Below, one piece after another: positions 26,567-38,759 of a stretch of 64,000 nucleotides of DNA (position 1 is its first letter; every line of letters starts with the position of its first letter). The notes under the pieces were generated by a model, which saw only the letters and a program-made list of their open reading frames with translations, was not told where the DNA came from and did not search any database. The stretch lies in NCBI GenBank assembly GCA_003344405.1, contig NOWV01000027.1:124001-188000 (forward strand). Reading direction: 5' to 3'. The translations under genes and the position numbers were made by a program. The stretch is from Trichoplax sp. H2 (lineage: Eukaryota; Placozoa; Uniplacotomia; Trichoplacea).

Positions 26567-29089
26567 ATGACGAGCATCAACGAGATTCTAAAGAAGTTAG
26601 AAAATGGTTTTGAACATACTCGAAAGGGCGAAGGTAAAGATTTAGTGTTAGCTATTGGTAATACTGGCGTTGGCAAAAGTACTTTTCTGAACTACATGCT
26701 AGAGCATAAAATGTGTCAGGACCAAAATACTGGAAATATAGATACGGTGCAGCCTGCCACCTTTAAGATCGGCCATGAAATGAAATCAGAAACTTTATAC
26801 GCTACGCCATTTGTCAGCGAGATCTATCCTTGGGTTTATACAGATTGTCCCGGATTTCAAGATAATAGAATATCAAGTGATGCTGTCGTAAGTTCTATTA
26901 GTACTGAATTGGCGGTTCGAAATGCTCGTCAGGTTAAGGCTGTTGTGATTTTAATAGAAGTCCATACTTTACTCTCTGCAAGACTAAATGAGTTAAGTCA
27001 ATTAATGAAGACACTAATTTCGCTCTTTAAGAGCCCAATCGATATGGCCAATTATTCCATCGTGGCTATAACAAAAGTAGATTCTCTAGGACTGACAGAA
27101 GAGACTACAAAGCAAAGAATGTTGCAAGGTTTTAAAAAAATCGAAAGGAATTGTGATGGAAATCTAGAAATGCTTAAAAATAAGTATGAAAGAAGTAAAT
27201 CTCCTTTAGCTGATGATTTACATTCAGCATCTGCCCCGACACCGGAAGATTTTGCATTTATTAAGGCTTTTGTTGCTGCTATACTTCAAAAGCAAGATGA
27301 TATAGTATTTGTTAAACCCTTAGATGAAGGCCAGTCCAGAGAAAGAGTTATCGAACTGATTAAAGGAATTAGGCCACATAAATCGAAAAAATTGTATAAT
27401 CAAATAGTCTCTGCTGTGCGTTCTTTCCCCTCGTCTTTCGGACCCTTGAGCTCTGATCATGATAAAGATAAGCAAGAGAAAGTTAAACGTCTTACTGTGA
27501 AGGATTTTAACTTTCAAGCATACAGTGAGCAAAGAATACTTTTTAATAAGGCTATTTATGATCGCGCACATGATGGTAACGAACTAATAGAAGCTATCAA
27601 GACACAATCAAATCAACTTAAGAGTGCTATTAACACTTGCCAAGAAAGTGAGACTAGAATTATGACACTAAATGAACTTAAATCAAATCTTCAACGCTTA
27701 TTTTATGATTCTGGAGATTCAACTGGCTCTATAGAAAACTCAGAGACACTCATCGCTCGAAATAGGACTACAATTAATTCGCAATCAGAAGAGAAGCGGA
27801 CTATTAAGACACGTATAGTTACCTTAGATAGAGAGTTAGCCAAAATCGACACGGATGAACTTAAACTATTTCGTTCTGAGCATCTATCTAAAGACTGGTC
27901 TTTTTGGAGAGGTTGGTTTTATATATTAGACTTTGAGGCTAAAACTGATAGTGAATCGATTCCAATGGTTATTGAAAAAGATCAAGCAAATGGGGATTGG
28001 TACGATACCGTCGATCAACGTAAAAAAGGCTATTATAAAACAAAATATGTTTCTCAATGGTTCACTGAAGCTTATGCTAAAGTAGATGCTTATATTAAAA
28101 CCAAGCAAGATACAGGTAATCAACTACGGATTAAAGAGATTAACAAGGAGATAGAATCTCTGCAAAATCGAAAAACAGAATTACGGGCAAGCTTAAATGA
28201 GCTTAAAGAAGCGAACCAAATCTTGATTCAGAATATTGAATCTATACGAGATGGGAAACTTAAGGCGGCGAAAGATCAGGAAATGAAGATTACAGAGTGT
28301 GATCAAGAAATTAATCGACTTTCTAATAGAATTAAAGAAAATCAAAATTTAATAAAAGAAAGTAAAAGTAAAGGTACACAATTGTTAAAATCGTTCTTCG
28401 AAGGTAGTCCTGATAACGCTAGAGTACCTGTGAAATTTCAAGTTATTAAAGAAGTCGCTGAGTTATTAGACTTTCCCTCTCCTTTAGTACAGGTTTTTAT
28501 AAAATGCTACGATCCGTTTATAAAACAGCAGCTATCTGATATTCGTAAACTTTTTGAGATTAATCCTGCTACGATTAATTTTAGCACATTACCTACTCAA
28601 GCGGTCCCTGAATGTGATGAGGACATTGGTCCTAAAGATCCTATAACGAGTCAACGAATTATAACTCCGGTAGTAACTGATGCTGGCACCCTATTTGATT
28701 TACAATCATTGCGTAAATGCTTTCCTGAACATCCTACTAAAGAAGATGTATATGAATTCTCCCACCATGATGGACGAGTAGAGCATATTCACTATTTATG
28801 CTGGAAACAAATCGGTAATCTTAGTGAATATTTGTATCAGAGAAGAAGACAGACATCTCCAGAAAAACGTCACTCATTTATTAACATACCGAGTGATTTA
28901 AATGAGTTACTCAGAATACAATACGATCTTCAGCAAGAAATAGCTTGTATAGAAAAGGAATTTAAGGCGGCGATGGATAAAAAGCAAATAGAATTAGAGA
29001 AGATTAATACACAGATTCAATCGCTTCATATATCAGAATCATCGGATAAAGATACTTTCAGTGATGAAGAATATGAGATTGTATCTTAA
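26567..29089 (+). CDS. Large P-loop GTPase, coiled coil, U-box-like protein (copy 2, class B)
   Basis: Intronless, 840 aa from ATG 26567. G1 GNTGVGKST lies at 31-39, followed by G3 TDCPGFQDNR and G4 TKVD; the G domain ends near residue 265 (VIELIKGIRP). A short linker leads to VKDFNFQAY and then a coiled coil. The central insert (about 415-515) keeps DQRKKGYYK and a W-rich segment, and is followed by a long charged coiled coil. At about 685-755, DPITSQRIITPVVTDAGTLF then DLQSL gives the best U-box-like match in the array, including the PVVT core and the aromatic/SL positions. A glutamate/lysine coiled coil lies near the end, before an acidic tail (DEEYEIVS). It differs from copies 1 and 3 throughout but shares every segment. 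Pseudogenes at 23970 and 34948 belong to this class. Cytosolic; no signal peptide or membrane helix seen. Confidence 0.87.
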   Translation: MTSINEILKKLENGFEHTRKGEGKDLVLAIGNTGVGKSTFLNYMLEHKMCQDQNTGNIDTVQPATFKIGHEMKSETLYATPFVSEIYPWVYTDCPGFQDNRISSDAVVSSISTELAVRNARQVKAVVILIEVHTLLSARLNELSQLMKTLISLFKSPIDMANYSIVAITKVDSLGLTEETTKQRMLQGFKKIERNCDGNLEMLKNKYERSKSPLADDLHSASAPTPEDFAFIKAFVAAILQKQDDIVFVKPLDEGQSRERVIELIKGIRPHKSKKLYNQIVSAVRSFPSSFGPLSSDHDKDKQEKVKRLTVKDFNFQAYSEQRILFNKAIYDRAHDGNELIEAIKTQSNQLKSAINTCQESETRIMTLNELKSNLQRLFYDSGDSTGSIENSETLIARNRTTINSQSEEKRTIKTRIVTLDRELAKIDTDELKLFRSEHLSKDWSFWRGWFYILDFEAKTDSESIPMVIEKDQANGDWYDTVDQRKKGYYKTKYVSQWFTEAYAKVDAYIKTKQDTGNQLRIKEINKEIESLQNRKTELRASLNELKEANQILIQNIESIRDGKLKAAKDQEMKITECDQEINRLSNRIKENQNLIKESKSKGTQLLKSFFEGSPDNARVPVKFQVIKEVAELLDFPSPLVQVFIKCYDPFIKQQLSDIRKLFEINPATINFSTLPTQAVPECDEDIGPKDPITSQRIITPVVTDAGTLFDLQSLRKCFPEHPTKEDVYEFSHHDGRVEHIHYLCWKQIGNLSEYLYQRRRQTSPEKRHSFINIPSDLNELLRIQYDLQQEIACIEKEFKAAMDKKQIELEKINTQIQSLHISESSDKDTFSDEEYEIVS

Positions 29090-31576
29090 AAGTACTTTGT
29101 ATCTCTTACTCCATGTTCCACATAGTTAGCGATGATTTATTACTATAGTATTAAGCTAGTTGTACCAATGTATGTGTACATGATTTGAGTAATGCTATCA
29201 TTCCTATTAGAATTCATTGTTAATTGATAGATATTTGTTAATTCAAATAACTTTACGACATTATTATCTTGTGATGTCTCTTGAATTAATTGCTAAAATT
29301 TATAATAAGCATATATTAATTCTTAGAGGTATTTTTCTACTATTTGATAGACTTGCTTGGCATTCAGGAAATGTCGAATTTGTTGTTTAATTTTTCGAGA
29401 AATAAGTAAAAAATGACTCAATTAACATCTAGTAATCCATATGATAATAGCCATATACAGCATATCATTCGCAGGGTAATTTGCAATAGTACTGTATACT
29501 ACATTTAAACGGCAGGTTTACTAGTAGATATTAATAATTTTAGTAATTCATTACGGTTCTTAAATTAGTAAATTGTTACGGATATTTGATGTAAAGATGA
29601 AGATTAGGGCAAAGATAATAACGATGGTAATAAATTCTTAAGATACGGGTCATTGATGTTAACATTTAAATATTGTCAATTTGGCTGCCAGTACTATAAC
29701 ATATCGATACAAAACTTTGTTGCCGTTGGTTCCCAATTATAATGAACAATTATTGTCATAATAACACTAGTTCATTACGGTACTCAAATTCTGTTAAAAT
29801 TTAGTCGATTTTTATTACTAATGATATCTGAAAAAAGAGGTTATAATAGGGATAGTAGAATTTTTTATATAAGTACCCACTATTCATATTCTTTTCCTTA
29901 GTGCAAGTAATTTATACGAATAGATAGGTATATTAGCCCCCACTGGTCCACAATAGAGTAAATTTCAGTCGAACTCATTATAAGGTTTTAATGGCAAATA
30001 ATGCTAGAATCCTATTAAATGATAAGTACATAATTTTAACTAAAAGGTAAGGTAATTAGGTAAGTGATTACTACAAAATAAGCTACAACATCGACTTCAC
30101 TTTTACTTTCTAAAAGGAGTTACTGCGCCTCTAACAATTAACCCACAATGGCTACTATAAACCATATCATATCATAGTTATACCGCTACAATGAATTCGA
30201 TATCAGCTCTGATAGCATTAGGCGATCGGTATCATTATTGATCTAGTATTGTGCGTATAAAAAGGAGATGCTTATTAGATACGCGTATTTTCGGTAAGCA
30301 ACCTATTTATTAACCTTATCAATTTCTGGAAGATATTCTACCAGTGTATTACTTATTTAACGTAGTAGTTATTCTCGCATTATTTCCTATTTATAATTGG
30401 TATCATTTATCAGCCTTATAATATTAATCTATGTGCGACTACAGCATTATTTGATTATTGTTAAATTATCGTAGTTGTTCACAGTTGAATTTCTAATAAA
30501 AATCTTGTGAGAAAAAATTTGATGGTATAATTTCATTTGTAAACTTTTAAATACTTAACATAGTGTAAAATCTTTCCAATTTTTACATACTTTCACCTGA
30601 TGTGGCTAATTTCCTATTTTCAACTGTTCATAATAATACTCTGCGCCCTGTTACACGGAAGTATGTAGTGTTAATCCTACAATAAACTGTTTTCGATCTG
30701 GTTTCTATCCTACAGTACCTCATAAATAATTATGTATCTTTGAGCGGTAAGTTTTCAATTAAATAACATGTTAGGAATTAGCAACATGAATTATCATTTC
30801 ATAATAAGATGTAATGATTTGCATGGACAACATATGGTTATACAGTACCGACGTAAATATAAAATCCTAAGGCGATGATTTACAATAAGATGCCGCCCAA
30901 TATAAGTAAGTGCTAGATATCTTTTGCTATTATACGAATTCCATACGAGTCCAAGAGTACCATATAAACAAAAGTACATTTGTGTAAACTATCTCGAGGG
31001 AATATTGCACTAGTTTACATAAAGATGCGATTGATATGCCTACTCCAAGTTCATGGTCTGGGTTAAGCTCAAGTAGTTCGTGAGCTAAAATCAATAAGTC
31101 TGGAATTTAAGAGATACTCACTGAATCTCTTGTGTAAGCTGTCGTACTCGATCTAGGCGCACAATGCTCGTATACTGCATTGAGGATCTCTAATAATGAA
31201 TTACATATTCGAGCAACTACACTTGGAAAGATGACCTTCCAGACTATTTCCTTTACACATTTCAGATTGCAACTTTACAACACTAATCAATGCCGTCATC
31301 GTGATGTAAGGCCATAAGTAAGTGATTAAAATTCTTCTATTGCTTATTTACAATATTGAACCTTATGCTTTGAATCGACCAGTAGTAAACAGCTACATAA
31401 CGATGTCTCTTGTTTACATTATGACCGGATAAGTCATTCTAAAGTTTTCTTTCTAGTTAGTGTCAGGTATTAGCTCTTTATTTAGTTTTTTGCGTTTTCA
31501 AAAAAAATTGCTATCGGTCGAGCCATAGTTGAAATCCAGTGGAAAGGAATTCTAATAAGTAAAAGGAGGGATCACC
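29090..31576. other. Intergenic between GTPase copies 2 and 3
   Basis: About 2.5 kb of AT-rich DNA. No open frame with family resemblance, RNA gene or clear repeat was recognised. Any 5' non-coding exon of copy 3 would lie here. Confidence 0.5.
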
Positions 31577-34156
31577 ATGCCTGCGATAGAAATCAGTGAG
31601 ATACAAGCCAAATTGGCAGCTGGTTTTAAACTAACACAACAAGCCAATGGCAAAGACTTAGTTCTGGTGATCGGTAATACTGGTGTGGGTAAAAGCACCT
31701 TTCTTAACTATATGTTGGGGCATACAATGCGTGAAAATGAAGAATTAGATGTGATAGAGGCCGTAGAGACGTCTGCCTTACACATTGGCCATGAGATGCG
31801 TTCAGAGACTTTATACGCACGGCCGGTTGTGAGTCAAGACTATCCTTGGGTTTTTACCGACTGTCCGGGATTTTTGGATAACAGAATAACCAATGATACA
31901 ATTGTGACTTCTATTAGTATGGAATTAGCGATTCGTAGTGCAAATCAGGTCAAAGGAATTATTATCTTGATGGATGCAACTGAGTTTTTGAATAGTAGAT
32001 TGAGTACTTTAAGTCCATTGATGAAGATATTGATTAAATTGTTTAGAGATCCAGTTGAAATGTTAAAGTATTCTGTAATTGGTGTGACCAAAACGGATAA
32101 GATGAAAGGTGGAAAAACAAAATCTAAAAGAATGATGGTGCAAGCTTTTGGTAAAATCAAAGAAGAATGTCAGAGAAAAATACAGACTCTTCAGTCAGAA
32201 TTTGAAAGACAAGGTCATAAAGCTTTCTTTTCTATAGGGAGTGAGAATAAAGAGGAAAGCGATCTGAGAGAATTAACTGTTAGCGACTATAAAGTGATGA
32301 CAGAATATATCAGTGCAGTACTTAGACGACAAGATGAGATCGTTTTTATTGATGTTCTTGATGACGGCGATTCAAAGCAACACATTATTGATCGTATTCA
32401 TGCAATTAGGCCAAGAACTGAAGCTCAAACGGGCCACTCACTACAGGATACTCTTCCAACTGCGTTATCAGCATCCGCTGAATACTTGCAGCTAGATACT
32501 TTATCGCTACGGCCTATTACAGTAGCAGATTTTAATTTTGAGCATTATGATGTAAATAGAAGACACTTTAATCTTGCTATTTATGATTTTGCTAGTGAAG
32601 GTAGCCGATTAATTGGTGCGATCATAGGGGTAGCAAATCAACTGAAACGCATGATCGATATGTGGCAAGACAACAAAATTAGAATGGCGGCATTGAATAA
32701 ACTAAAATCAGAGTTACAAAATTATATCTCTGTTTCTGAAGGCCCAAGGAAATTATTGAATACCTGGTCAGAAATGCTTTCAGAAAATGCTCAATCCATT
32801 CAATCAGCGCAAGAAGATATTCATTCGATTAAAAATCAGATAAAAAAGCATGAACAAGAATTGAATGAAATTAATACTGATAAACCCATAAAATTTGCGG
32901 AAAAAATATATCTCAAAAAAGAGTGGTATTGGACCCACCATAAGGAACTCTTCAAGTTTGATACTGAAAATGAATCAGTACCAATAGTCGATGTAGACAA
33001 ACACATAGGTAATGGTTGCTGGTGTTATACGAAAGATGAAAGAAAAAAAGGCCGATATAAATCGTTATATCTATCAGACTGGCTGGCGTACGGGGATGCT
33101 AGAATAACGGTTTACATTGCTTCTAAGGATGAAGAAGGCAACCGTAAGCTCGTTAGAGATCTTCAGACAGAAATTCATCGATCTGGAGAACTCTTGGCTG
33201 AGATACAAGCTAATCTATCGTTGCTTGAAGAATCTAAAGATCGTTTATTATCCAGTATAAAATCGATGGAAAATGTAGTTCAGGAAGAAGTAGAAAAGGA
33301 TCGAGCTGATAAAATGTTGCAATGTGATGGAGAAATTGAGCAGTTATCTGCTCGTATGACAGAAAATCGAAAGCAGATAAAAATGACTAAAGCAAAGGCT
33401 TTAAAATTATTGAAAAAATTTTGTGATGATTCTGAATCTTTAAATATCCATAAAAAATTTAAAATTGTCAAAAGTATTAATGAGTTACTACAACTACCAG
33501 GCACTTTAGTGGATAAATTCATTGAACGTTATGAGGGGTTTAAAGCTGAGTTTAAAACCATACAAAAATGTTTTCGGATAGACTTAGATAAGGAAGATTT
33601 GAGCCAATTTTCGCAAGATAATTCAACGGATCAATTAGATAGAGCTATAAATAGAAAAGATCCAATAAGTGGTAAATGGATTAGGACGCTGGTAGTAACA
33701 AAAGCAGGAACAGGATTTGAATTATCTTCCTTAGTGGAGCAATTTCCTGAGAATTGTATAGGGAGCGTTTTTGAATTTATTCATCCTACTGGTAAAAAAG
33801 AGCGCATTTTTTACGGTGATTGGACTATCATGTCTGAATGGCCCGCACTTACAGGGCAAGAAGAGAGATTTTCTCAAGCCGATCAAGTACTTGGTATGTC
33901 ATCGAATGATCCACTGGAATTGATCAAAGTGAAAAAGAGTGTAGAGGAAGAGATAGAGTTGTTAGTGCAAGGTATTCAAGAGCAAGAAGAGGAACTCTTT
34001 GCAAAGCGAGATCAGTTAAAAAAAGTCACCGAACGTCTTAAAGGGCTTGGTTTTTTACTTTCAGTAGATGAAACTGAAGAGACTAGTTCCATTGATAGTA
34101 GTTTTATCCAAATAGATGCTATAGATACTTCCTTTATTCCTGATGTTAGCACATAA
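31577..34156 (+). CDS. Large P-loop GTPase, coiled coil, U-box-like protein (copy 3, class A)
   Basis: Intronless, 859 aa. ATG 31577 sits in a favourable context (atcaccatgcc). G1 GNTGVGKST lies at 33-41, G3 TDCPGF near 94-99 and G4 TKTD at 171-174. It is collinear with copy 1 and clearly its closest relative: EISEIQAKL at the N-terminus, DPVEMLKYSVIGVTK before G4 and HIGNGCWCYTKDERKKGRYK in the central insert (about 440-525). A U-box-like segment at about 690-760 reads DPISGKWIRTLVVTKAGTGF, then ELSSL. It also has about a dozen extra C-terminal residues (QIDAIDTSFIPDVST) that copy 1 lacks, so it probably shows the ancestral C-terminus. The polar linker after the G domain differs from copy 1 in sequence and length. 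Confidence 0.87.
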   Translation: MPAIEISEIQAKLAAGFKLTQQANGKDLVLVIGNTGVGKSTFLNYMLGHTMRENEELDVIEAVETSALHIGHEMRSETLYARPVVSQDYPWVFTDCPGFLDNRITNDTIVTSISMELAIRSANQVKGIIILMDATEFLNSRLSTLSPLMKILIKLFRDPVEMLKYSVIGVTKTDKMKGGKTKSKRMMVQAFGKIKEECQRKIQTLQSEFERQGHKAFFSIGSENKEESDLRELTVSDYKVMTEYISAVLRRQDEIVFIDVLDDGDSKQHIIDRIHAIRPRTEAQTGHSLQDTLPTALSASAEYLQLDTLSLRPITVADFNFEHYDVNRRHFNLAIYDFASEGSRLIGAIIGVANQLKRMIDMWQDNKIRMAALNKLKSELQNYISVSEGPRKLLNTWSEMLSENAQSIQSAQEDIHSIKNQIKKHEQELNEINTDKPIKFAEKIYLKKEWYWTHHKELFKFDTENESVPIVDVDKHIGNGCWCYTKDERKKGRYKSLYLSDWLAYGDARITVYIASKDEEGNRKLVRDLQTEIHRSGELLAEIQANLSLLEESKDRLLSSIKSMENVVQEEVEKDRADKMLQCDGEIEQLSARMTENRKQIKMTKAKALKLLKKFCDDSESLNIHKKFKIVKSINELLQLPGTLVDKFIERYEGFKAEFKTIQKCFRIDLDKEDLSQFSQDNSTDQLDRAINRKDPISGKWIRTLVVTKAGTGFELSSLVEQFPENCIGSVFEFIHPTGKKERIFYGDWTIMSEWPALTGQEERFSQADQVLGMSSNDPLELIKVKKSVEEEIELLVQGIQEQEEELFAKRDQLKKVTERLKGLGFLLSVDETEETSSIDSSFIQIDAIDTSFIPDVST

Positions 34157-34947
34157 GCGTATTTTCTTAGAATAATTAGTGCAAAATCTTCGCTAGACTA
34201 ACACATAGAATATTCAAGAATCTTACTCGAATCTTTATTGATAATAAAGTTCTTTGGAGAATATTAGCAATTCCCACTATTGAACACTCGTTTATACTAT
34301 CTATCGAGACTCGCTTACCCCCTGCACGCCGACTAATGTTAGTTGTTATTTACTTGCGCGTGTATTCAAGTTCCAATTTATGTCAGCATATAACCATCGG
34401 ATCGATGTAATTATAGTTCAGTAGTTGTTGTCGAGTATTGTGGATATAGCTAGCTAGGCATTTGATAAATAAAGAAAGTTACTTTACACGATTACCGACT
34501 GGAGTATATTACAGATTTACACTATCGACTACTAGTAATTTTAGTAGTCCATACTTTATACTGTCTTGTGTGGCATGATTGATCTCGCTAATTTATATAT
34601 AGCAATTTGATTCAAGCGTACTACCAAACTAATAAAAAATCACTTTGGCGATGTTAGTTTGATTGACCAATATTGATTGATTTTGAATTATTATTAATAT
34701 TTATCCTGATATGCTGGTACTCTACGGTAGAGATTATCCAAACTTTTACTTGAGGGAATTAGGTTAATTGTTTTACCATTATAGTGATAATAAATAAATA
34801 TAATTAAGGATGTCTCGGAAGAGCGCAGCACATAAATGAATATATTAGCGTATGTAACTAAAATATCGATAGTGTAGTAAAAGACCAGGGAGATATTTCT
34901 TTTCACTTCGAGGATTTGTATATATAATCATTAGTAATCAATACAAT
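34157..34947. other. Intergenic between GTPase copy 3 and the last pseudogene
   Basis: Nothing recognisable. Confidence 0.5.
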
Positions 34948-36950
34948 ATCGCATTGGTTATAGGTAATACGGGCGTTGGTAAAGGCACTTTCGTCAATTA
35001 TATGCTTAGGCATGAAATGTTCAGAGATGCAGAATCTGCAGCTGTAGATACCTATGGTCCTGCTACCTTTACGATCGGTTATGAAATGCGGCCAGAAATC
35101 TTATATGCGAAGCCATTTCTAAGCGAGAAATATCCCTTGGTTTTCAAAGATTTCCCCAGATTTCAAGATAATAGATTATCAAGCGATGCAGTTGTGACTT
35201 CTATTAGCACTGAATTGGCGGTTCGAAATGCTCATCAGGTTAAAAGTAATTTTAATGGAAATCAATAGTTTGCTCGGTACGAGACTACCTGACTTAAATC
35301 AAATGGCGAAGACACTGATTACGCTTCAAGAGGCCAGTCGATATGAGAATGAGTAACTACTGTAATCTTTATATGGGTATTAGTTGCTTTCTAGTCGATT
35401 TCTTCAATAATTCATGCTTTATCATAAGAATCTATGTAGCCTACATCTTGCATTCTCGATCAGATCAACAGAAGAGAAGACTAATTTCTTACCCTATTGG
35501 AATACTTTAAATACAGTACGGTGCTCGTACTACGAGCATATTGCAAATTCTTAATTTCTCATGTGTCTGCAACGTCAATGAAAATACACATACTATATGA
35601 CGAATTATAATTATTAAATCATAGTATGAATGTTTGGCCATTTCAGTCAGTCCACATAGAGACTAAGCAATTTGTTTTAACTGGCAGCAATCAATGCCTG
35701 TTGTCGCACGATACCAACCACAAAGATTTACTTCTTGTACTTGACTATTGAATGTGATCAAGCAGTGAATTAATTTCCTACTTGCTGATCACATTACTAT
35801 CCTATTGTGGAAAAACGCGAATCCGGAAGCTCATTGACCTAAATTTTAATCTTTAAACTGAAAAAAAACGCGAAGTCCGGAAATGATTAAAGATTTTAAC
35901 TTTCAAGCTTATTGCGAGCAGAGAATATCATTTAATATAGCTATTTATAACTATGCGCATAATGGCAATGTACTAATAGGAGATTAAAGAGCAGTCTAAG
36001 CAACTAAAAAATGCTATTAAAACATATCAGGAGAGTAAGAATCGGTCCGAGGCACCAAAAACTTTGAAATCAGACCTTGAGAATCACCTTTCTGGTTCAG
36101 AAGATTCAACTAATTCAATAAAAACATCGGAAGAAATCCCAACTCAAAATAATCAATTAATTAAAGAACATGAGGTAAAGCTATTGAGAAGGAAAAAACT
36201 AAATTACGTAGAGAAGTAACTGGTATTGATACAGATGACCTCATGCTATTTCGTTCAGCTTCTCTTTCTAAAAATTGGACTTTATGGCATAGTTGTTTTT
36301 TACGATAGAGTTCAAGGCTGATACCAACGCTAAGTGGATATCAGTCAGTGTACATACTGAGGAGAAAATGGACAGTGGCACAATACAGTAGATTGATCGA
36401 AAGGTTATTATAAAACAAAATTCCGTTCTAAATGGTATGTTAAAGCTTATGCGAAAATGGAAGCTTATATCAAAACCAGACTCGATGCAGGTAATCAACT
36501 TCGGATCCAAAAGATTATCATGAAGATAAAATCACTTAAGAGTAAAAAAAAATAAATTAGAAACAAGTTTAGAAAAGCTTAAAAAGGAAAACAAAGTCCT
36601 AAATCAAAATACGTATTCAATCTTTACATGATGGAAATCTTAATGCAGAAAATAATCGAGAAGATTGCGAAATGTGATCAAGAAATTAAACAGCTTTCTG
36701 GTAGAATTGAATCAAGCCGAAGTTTGATTGAAAAGAATAAGTAGGTACACGACTATTGGATTCACTTTTTTTAAAGTGTTCCCGATAAGGCCACAGTACC
36801 GTAGAAATTCCGGCTTATGAGAGAAATTGCGGAGTTGTTAGACTTTCCATCCCATTTTAATACAAGTCTTCGTGAAGCCAGATAATCATTTTATAAAAGA
36901 TCAGCTTCCTTTTCTTCGCTAGCTTTTTGAGATAAATCCTGATAAGGCTG
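34948..36950 (+). pseudogene. Class B GTPase pseudogene in two pieces
   Basis: The 5' piece (about 34948-35346) resembles copy 2 from the P-loop onwards but lacks the N-terminus. The P-loop Ser is replaced (GNTGVGKGT), and the G3 glycine is lost (KDFPRF instead of TDCPGF). A frameshift near 35240 is followed by a stop, although GTPase-like codons continue in the next frame to about 35346. About 530 bp of unrelated sequence follows. The 3' piece (about 35882-36930) resumes at KDFNFQAY and follows the coiled coil, central insert and second coil through several stops and frameshifts, fading at the segment before the U-box-like region. Confidence 0.88.
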
Positions 36951-38759
36951 TGTCACAAATTTCTTCTTCGTGAACGGTTAACTCCTCTAGCAACTAATAT
37001 CCTAATACATTCGAGGTACGTATAGGCAATGAATTACTCGAAAAAGTATTCCGTTAAAATGTTTACTATATCGCTCGACGAGCCTTTCTAACTACTGATT
37101 TTCGGAACAACTAGTCGTTGTGAGCTCGCTCCTTTTATGCTCTCTGGGAGCGGCCGCTGGTGCATTCTAACAAACTGAGCTCTAATCATTTTCTTCGTTT
37201 AGTGCAAGATTACATCTTACAATCAATAATAGGACTCAGTATAGTCAAAATTGGTAAACAACATTAATTAGAATAAACCAATTAAGAACCAATTAGAGCT
37301 TTGAAGCTCTACGCAATTTCCACAGGTGCAAGTAATTACCAGTTAGATTACTTAATAAATGTTTCAAGAAATAGCTTATTTTTGCTGAAATTAAATAGAT
37401 GCAGTAAAACAGTTTTGATATTTCTATCTTGTAATCTATCTTTGTAATTGATAATTTAACTTTCCGGATATACTGAAATTTACTGGAACTATACATAATT
37501 ATAGTAAACTTAATCCCTTTTGTTTCTTTCTAATATCTATTTTAGGAATAGCATAATCAACTGTTCCAAGTATAAATTTAAGCGTACATCCTGCATAATC
37601 TAGAAACATCATCAAAAAGTATGTTACTCAAATGTTAATCATACGTTTGGTTTAAAGTTTAATTCCCGTTCATTTAAACAGGCAGTCTACGAATATCTCA
37701 TGATAAAAGCTGATTGGGTAAAAACGGGAAATTTTTTCTTTCAAAAATTAATCAAATTGATACGATCTTCCTATTCTTACCTCATCATATAGTACAGAAA
37801 ATTCCATCACCCTAAAATTTAACATGTCGAGTAGCTCTTTTTATCCTTTTAAATCTCTGTTTTGTTTGCATTGCGGAGCTGGTAGCCGACATAACATTCC
37901 TAGTCCACTAGGTCTGTATGCAAAAGGGCTAGTAGAGGCGGTAGATAGAGTCGGTTTTCGGTTTGCTGAAGTAGCACTTGCCTCGGGAGTGGTCTGGTTT
38001 TCTGATATTATTGCAGTTGTAGACACTTACATAGCATATAACTCTTAGATGAAAGCTTATAGCTAGATAGTTTAACTCGTTAACGAAGTTTTACATATAC
38101 TAACCTATTTAATTTCGTAAAACTAATTCTATGTTAACAGTCCTCTTACTCATACTAGAAATGGCAGGGTATCATTAAATTTTAAAGCCACCTTTCGATG
38201 CAATTTGCTAAATAACAATCAAATTACGGCAAACTAAAGCATTAGACACGCTACATTGGCAAGTGGATTTATTTACGTATAAGACGTGAGAATATAATAA
38301 TTACAATGCTATACAAAAATCACAGAGGAGTATTCTCTTTAATGTTAAAATATAGAAATAATTAGTTACGCTACATCAATTTTGATGATAAATTGTATAT
38401 TTTTAATTAAATTTTAATTTCTACATAGATTAGAAAGTATTGATAGTCTATTTTGTCTACTTTATGATAGATTTTTTATTGTAACAGTTCGATATCATAA
38501 TTACACGACATTATCAGCTGTTAATAAAATAAAATAAATCATTTGTGAAATATAAGTAACAAGTCGGTATTATAAGGATTAAAGCCAACAAATCCTGGAA
38601 AAAAGGCATAAATATTCAGCAAATTATGCTAGATACAGCAGGAGTTTATTTAATGTCATTATTTTGATATTGCCGAAGTTGTTGTAGGTTAAAAATTGAT
38701 TTTGTTCTTTTGTTATTATCCGTGAATCTATCAATTACAAGACGGTAATACTTCTTATA
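36951..38759. other. Intergenic between the GTPase array and DRC7
   Basis: AT-rich sequence with a small GC-richer island around 37840-38030 that is open on both strands (74 codons +, 61 codons -). Neither frame has recognisable features, so no gene is called. Confidence 0.45.

Noticed and set aside
37824-38048. 74-codon plus frame in a slightly GC-rich island, with an overlapping 61-codon minus frame
   Set aside because: No recognisable features and no splice partners; both strands are open, which suggests composition.
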